Origin: Rotaria socialis
Taxonomy: Eukaryota; Rotifera; Eurotatoria; Philodinida; Philodinidae
NCBI GenBank assembly: GCA_905331475.1
Contig: CAJNYU010004611.1
Coordinates: 1 to 64,000 of the forward strand
DNA: 64,000 nucleotides
Direction: 5' to 3'
Shown here: positions 60,298-64,000 of the stretch, in pieces
How the letters are laid out: every line of letters begins with the position of its first letter
How positions within the stretch are numbered: position 1 is the first letter of the stretch
Made by a program: the position numbers and the translations under genes
Notes under the pieces: generated by a model
The model's database searches: none
Told to the model about the DNA's origin: nothing
What the model saw: the letters and a program-made list of their open reading frames with translations, nothing else

Positions 60298-60985
60298 ATG
60301 GCCATAAAACCGGTTTCGACAAGTGTATGGATAGGAGAGCTGACATTAGACAAATTACAACATGAAATGCATGCCAGTAAAAATGAATTAGCTTATCTTC
60401 AACAGTTAATCAATCTCCGATCAAAGAAACGACAAATACAATCACCTAAAGATGCAGGTTATGCCCGCCCTTCAGTAATTATCGATAAATTTCTTTATCA
60501 TGGCGAGTTGAAACATGCAGAAAACAAGTATCTACTAAATGATCGCAACATTGGACATATTATCAATGTGAGTGACTGTCCATTGCAACAGGATATTGTC
60601 GAGCATTTCAATGTACTTTGGATCAATTTGGACGATAATTTTGGTGTTGATATTTCGCAATATTTCGAGACAACAAATGAATTTTTGAATATTTGTAAGG
60701 CAAAAGACGAAAAAGTGCTCGTTCATTGTCGGATGGGTATCTCTCGTTCATCTACGATTGTTCTTGCTTATCTACTGAAGTAATATTTTTATTTATGGAC
60801 AACGATTCTCATTCTTTTGATCTAGGTATCACTATGATTCGTTGCCCAATGCTTACGATTACTTAGTTGAACGACGTCGTTTTGCTGCTCCCAATCACAG
60901 TTTTTTCTTACAGCTAATTCGTTATGAGCGCAAACTGTACGAGAAACCGGATGTCAAAAAGCCACCAACTATTGACGAAAAATAA
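60298..60985 (+). CDS. dual-specificity protein phosphatase
   Basis: Two exons, 60298-60779 and 60826-60985 (46-bp intron), give 213 residues. The catalytic domain begins near residue 60 (IIDKFLYHGELKHAENKYLL). It has the general-acid Asp in WINLDDNFGVD (~111) and the signature HCRMGISRSS (Cys ~144, Arg ~150), then AYLLKYHYDSLPNAYDYLVE and a Phe-rich end typical of small DUSPs. It would remove phosphate from Tyr and Ser/Thr of signalling proteins such as MAP kinases. No kinase-interaction domain is seen, so it belongs with the atypical DUSPs. The N-terminal 55 residues are a predicted coiled coil (LTLDKLQHEM...LQQLINLRSKKRQ). Active-site residues are intact. Confidence 0.9.
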
Positions 60986-61146
60986 GTTCGAATGGATACA
61001 CCTGATAAAAAATGAACTTCCAAAAGTTTTGCCTGATCTATGACAGGCAATTTTTAAGCCCAGACGACAAAATATAACAGAATGCTTCTACAGACCTATT
61101 GCACATCTATGATATTGTGGTAGGATTTTCTTTGCATCTTATATGA

Positions 61147-61192
61147 TTAGGGTGTGAGCTTGAATATTTCATTGATACGCGCCACACCCTAA
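61147..61192. repeat. TGTGGG/TTAGGGTGTG perfect hairpin between convergent genes
   Basis: TTAGGGTGTG (61147-61156) is exactly complementary to CACACCCTAA (61183-61192), with a 26-nt loop. It lies between the 3' ends of the phosphatase gene (+) and the secreted-protein gene (-). Confidence 0.6.
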
Positions 61193-61316
61193 AATTTTTC
61201 TGAAAAGAAGCCATTCAGCGCTATGTTTGATAACAGTATTTTCACACTAAATTCGGTACCATACTACACGTGCTTTTATTCTATTCAATAAAAAGAACCT
61301 GTTTATTCGAGTCATA

Positions 61317-61982
61317 TTAGTCATAGCAAACTGAAACATCTTGTGGCGCTGGACATTGTCCACCAAAATATAAGCCTTGATACGCGCCACTACTAAACTT
61401 AGGACATGAACGATGTTGAACTGTTTGAACTTCGAGAACTTGATTCGCATCATCAGACAATTGATAAACGGTTTTAGTTTCTTCGAATGTTAACTGCAAC
61501 TTGTACCACGTGTTGATGCGAAGCTTTGCTGAAAATTCTTTCAACAATATACCCGAAAATTGGTATGGTTTAAGGCCATTATCATAGGCAGATGCAGCCA
61601 ATTCGACTAAGTCAGCTTCAGCACAATCGACTCGCTCAGAAATAACAAATCCTTGGGAATCATATTGGAGGCAACTACCGGCTCGGCGCCAAACGAATCG
61701 ATCCGAATCCATCAATTGAGAATTAAGATATCCGCAACGAGTAGAACCCCAGACTGCGTTCCATGATTGTGAGCACGAGCGTCCATTAATTTCTGTTGGA
61801 GGAAACAAATAACGGGCAGTACTTTCTGTAAACTGAATACGCACTGAAATGACTGATTCATTTTTAAAACCATAAAATGGAAGTGTTGACGTAAAATGTT
61901 GCCCTTGTTTCACAATTCGACAATCCAATGAATGAGCTCCGTTGAAGACAAACAAAACAGTGAGAAGCGTTAAATATAGCAT
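61317..61982 (-). CDS. secreted cysteine-containing protein of unknown family
   Basis: ATG at 61982 (MLYLTLLTVLFVFNGAHS is a clear signal peptide, residues 1-18) gives 221 residues in one exon. The mature protein has ten or so Cys (LDCRIVKQG, GRSCSQSWN, STRCGYLN, GSCLQYD, RVDCAEAD, HRSCPKF, GGQCPAPQDVSVCYD), suggesting five disulfides. It also has an alternating beta-strand look with VRIQF, WYKLQLTF and VYQLSDD. A lectin- or carbohydrate-binding-like sandwich is possible, but I do not recognise a family. It is probably released or on the cell surface. Confidence 0.6.
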   Translation of the reverse strand: MLYLTLLTVLFVFNGAHSLDCRIVKQGQHFTSTLPFYGFKNESVISVRIQFTESTARYLFPPTEINGRSCSQSWNAVWGSTRCGYLNSQLMDSDRFVWRRAGSCLQYDSQGFVISERVDCAEADLVELAASAYDNGLKPYQFSGILLKEFSAKLRINTWYKLQLTFEETKTVYQLSDDANQVLEVQTVQHRSCPKFSSGAYQGLYFGGQCPAPQDVSVCYD

Positions 61983-62584
61983 TTCAATCAATGCCTTTCG
62001 TCAATTGATTATTTGAAGTGTTTATTACAACAAAACAAAAAACCTTTTTTCGGTTATTTTTTTTCTCATTTTCTCTTTAATCTTTTATTTTTTGCAGTAA
62101 TTCAATACTATTTCATCATCAAACTATACATATTGCTGTTTCAGTGCGACTAATGTCATAAAAACATTCTATCGATTCATACATCAAAATAACAATTATT
62201 GATTTTCTTAAGCGATTTAATTCGCCATCAGGTTCAGATTTCAAAATAAAGCTTTATTCGTTGAGGTAGTTCTTCATGTCAAGTTCAAATATACTATTCT
62301 CAAACATAACCCAGTGCTGATTTTCTAGTTGATCATGTAAACAAACGAATTGAGTATTCCTATATTTCACTTTAGCCATTATCGAATTGTAGTGTATAAT
62401 AAGTCGTAGTTTTACTTAAACGATGTAGAGAATACTGGCACGCGTGCCTTCATTGATACTCACAATTCTATATCATGCCCACATTAATACAACACACTAT
62501 GCATTGTGTATTATTTGAAAGCAAATAAGAAAGTCTGCAATTAATTAATGATGATACAACTGCAAAAGAAGAAAAAAAAACGCT
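61983..62584. other. intergenic region
   Basis: Promoter of the secreted-protein gene and 3' flank of the C45-family gene. No other features recognised. Confidence 0.5.
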
Positions 62585-63960
62585 TTAAGCGAAATCTTCT
62601 GAATGAGGTGCAGGTTCAGCAAATAATTTTGTCATATCAATCCGAGTATGAACTCGATTAAATGCTTCTATTGGTCCTTGTGGATCATCAGGTGCACTAT
62701 ACGCAAGATAAGCTGCATTGTCACCATAATCAAGAATTAAATTTAATGTATTGCCTGTTTCCAATAAACTAGTTATATTTCGTATAATAGTTGCTGCGTC
62801 AAGATGACTATAATGATCAATTAATAAACTACCAAAACATGGATGATTTGATGGTTGTGGATGTGGATCCCAATAAACAATATCTTTCAATATTGGATGA
62901 TTCGGCGTATTGTACATATCTTCCCAAGAATAGGCATTAAATTCTTTAGCACTATATTCAATACCAAGAAATCCAACACTATTATTATCATTAATCGAAG
63001 AATTTCGATGGAATTCTCCAAGACCAAGATGAACTGAACAAGTTCGATGTGTATTTATAAGCATACTTAAAGCAGTATCAAGTGAATTTGAAAATTGAAT
63101 TACATCTCGAAGAACATATGTCCATGGGTTACCCAAACGTGAAGTTATATCTTGTTCTGTAGTAATCCAAACTTTCTGTCCTAGACCAACAGAAACTTCA
63201 TTGTACGCTCCTATAGATCCAACAAGACCAGCATAACCAAAATTAGCAAACGTATGTGATGTCGTGTATTTTTGTTTATAATACTCATGAAAATGGTCAG
63301 CATAGCCGGCATATGATGCATTAGGATGATAGACAGTTACTGTTGCATATTTAGCAATTGGTGCTTTTTCGTCCCAATCTAGTGAACGAAGATGAAGTAA
63401 TGTTGTGGATGATGCAGTAGATTCGCCCCAAGCTCCCAATACACTACAAGCAGCTTTGATCAATTCTGGAATTAGATTAAGTCGACGTATATCTTTATAT
63501 GATATGCCACTACCAGCAGCAAGACCTTGAAGTTCTTCATCGTACCAAGGTGGTGTATATTGACGAGTTATATCATAATTAAGATCAAGAGCACCACGCA
63601 AACCAAATTCAGCAAGCCATTTCGCAATAAGCTACTCAAATAATAATATAATTATTTGTTAAATAAGAAAACAAAAAACATGATTCATCTTTACAGGTGG
63701 TACTTGTTTAATCAAGTCTTCGATCTTATTCTCCAAATAAGCAAAATACTCTGGAACAAGCTGTTGTAGATCTTCACTCATCAGTTTTCCAAATGCGTAG
63801 CCCATATCATATGGTGTACCACCATAGACATGAACAATATTAATTGTATCAAAATTGTGTCCAACAACAAAACGTTTTCCATTCAAGATCGAACTAACAA
63901 GACGTGGTTCTTCGCGTAATATTTCATTTGTATTTAATTTACCTTTACAACTAGGATCCA
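62585..63960 (-). CDS. C45/dcd1-like Ntn hydrolase, 5' end beyond window
   Basis: Two exons are visible, 63960-63695 and 63631-62585. The first begins after an AG with 2 nt completing a codon, so one or more upstream exons (likely with a signal peptide) lie past 64000. Landmarks are VYGGTPYDMGYAFGKLMSED, LRGALDLNYDITRQYTPPWY, and the nucleophile Cys in IKAACSVLGAWG, where the family cuts its own chain to free the N-terminal Cys. LRSLDWD and GYAGLVGSIGAYNE follow. The family (MEROPS C45, Dictyostelium dcd1, penicillin acyltransferase-related) hydrolyses amide bonds of small molecules or lipids; the substrate here is unknown. The protein is likely lysosomal or secreted, judging from several N-glycosylation sites. 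Confidence 0.85.
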
Positions 63961-64000
63961 CTAGAGTAACGGGGCTTATTCCCACAAAAATAAAAAATAC

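Overview
This window is animal nuclear DNA. It is AT-rich, its genes are split by many short GT..AG introns (often 45-100 bp), and they lie on both strands without operons. The gene set points to a bdelloid rotifer such as Adineta or Rotaria. It includes an R-S-ExE ADP-ribosyltransferase fused to TPRs, fungal/bacterial-type glycoside hydrolases (GH51, GH39), an F-box/LRR-like protein, and dispersed TGTGGG-like motifs resembling the telomere repeat known from bdelloids. The species call is an inference; no database was searched.

Layout. 0-9 kb: a TPR protein fragment (+), a TPR-ADP-ribosyltransferase gene with two frame breaks (-), and a complete eight-exon RIOK2 (+). 9-24 kb: an accessory region with a cupin gene, a decayed DDE transposase carrying a SWIM zinc finger, and an uncatalogued two-exon WAP-type secreted peptide. 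It also holds gag-like remnants, a Tc1/mariner end, several short elements with CCCAGG..CCTGGG ends (one nested in another), and a broken DPY30 copy. 24-35 kb: GH51 arabinofuranosidase (+), an F-box protein (-), a broken fructosamine-3-kinase copy next to a 110-bp hairpin element, a small EF-hand-like protein (-), and acid sphingomyelinase (+). 35-50 kb: a 19-exon gene (-) joining a DHHC palmitoyltransferase to two degenerate receptor-type tyrosine phosphatase domains, then 5 kb without a recognisable gene. A complete 19-exon HOOK gene (-) follows, with a 608-bp foldback element in one intron. 51-64 kb: two tandem synaptobrevin/VAMP genes, one with a CCCAGG element in an intron and a long C-terminal tail. 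Next come a GH39 glycosidase, a dual-specificity phosphatase, a secreted orphan protein, and a C45/dcd1-like Ntn hydrolase that runs off the right edge.

How the genes work together. There is no operon-like cluster. Two hydrolases (GH51 and GH39) could act on arabinoxylan-type plant polymers. HOOK and the two VAMPs belong to vesicle traffic. The sphingomyelinase and the C45 hydrolase look lysosomal or secreted. The most unusual object is the DHHC-tandem pseudo-PTP gene (35472-39432). Its exon phases join cleanly from the palmitoyltransferase into the first phosphatase domain. The catalytic cysteine of domain 1 is replaced by threonine and the active-site loop of domain 2 is shortened, suggesting a membrane palmitoyltransferase with phosphotyrosine-binding-type pseudophosphatase modules.
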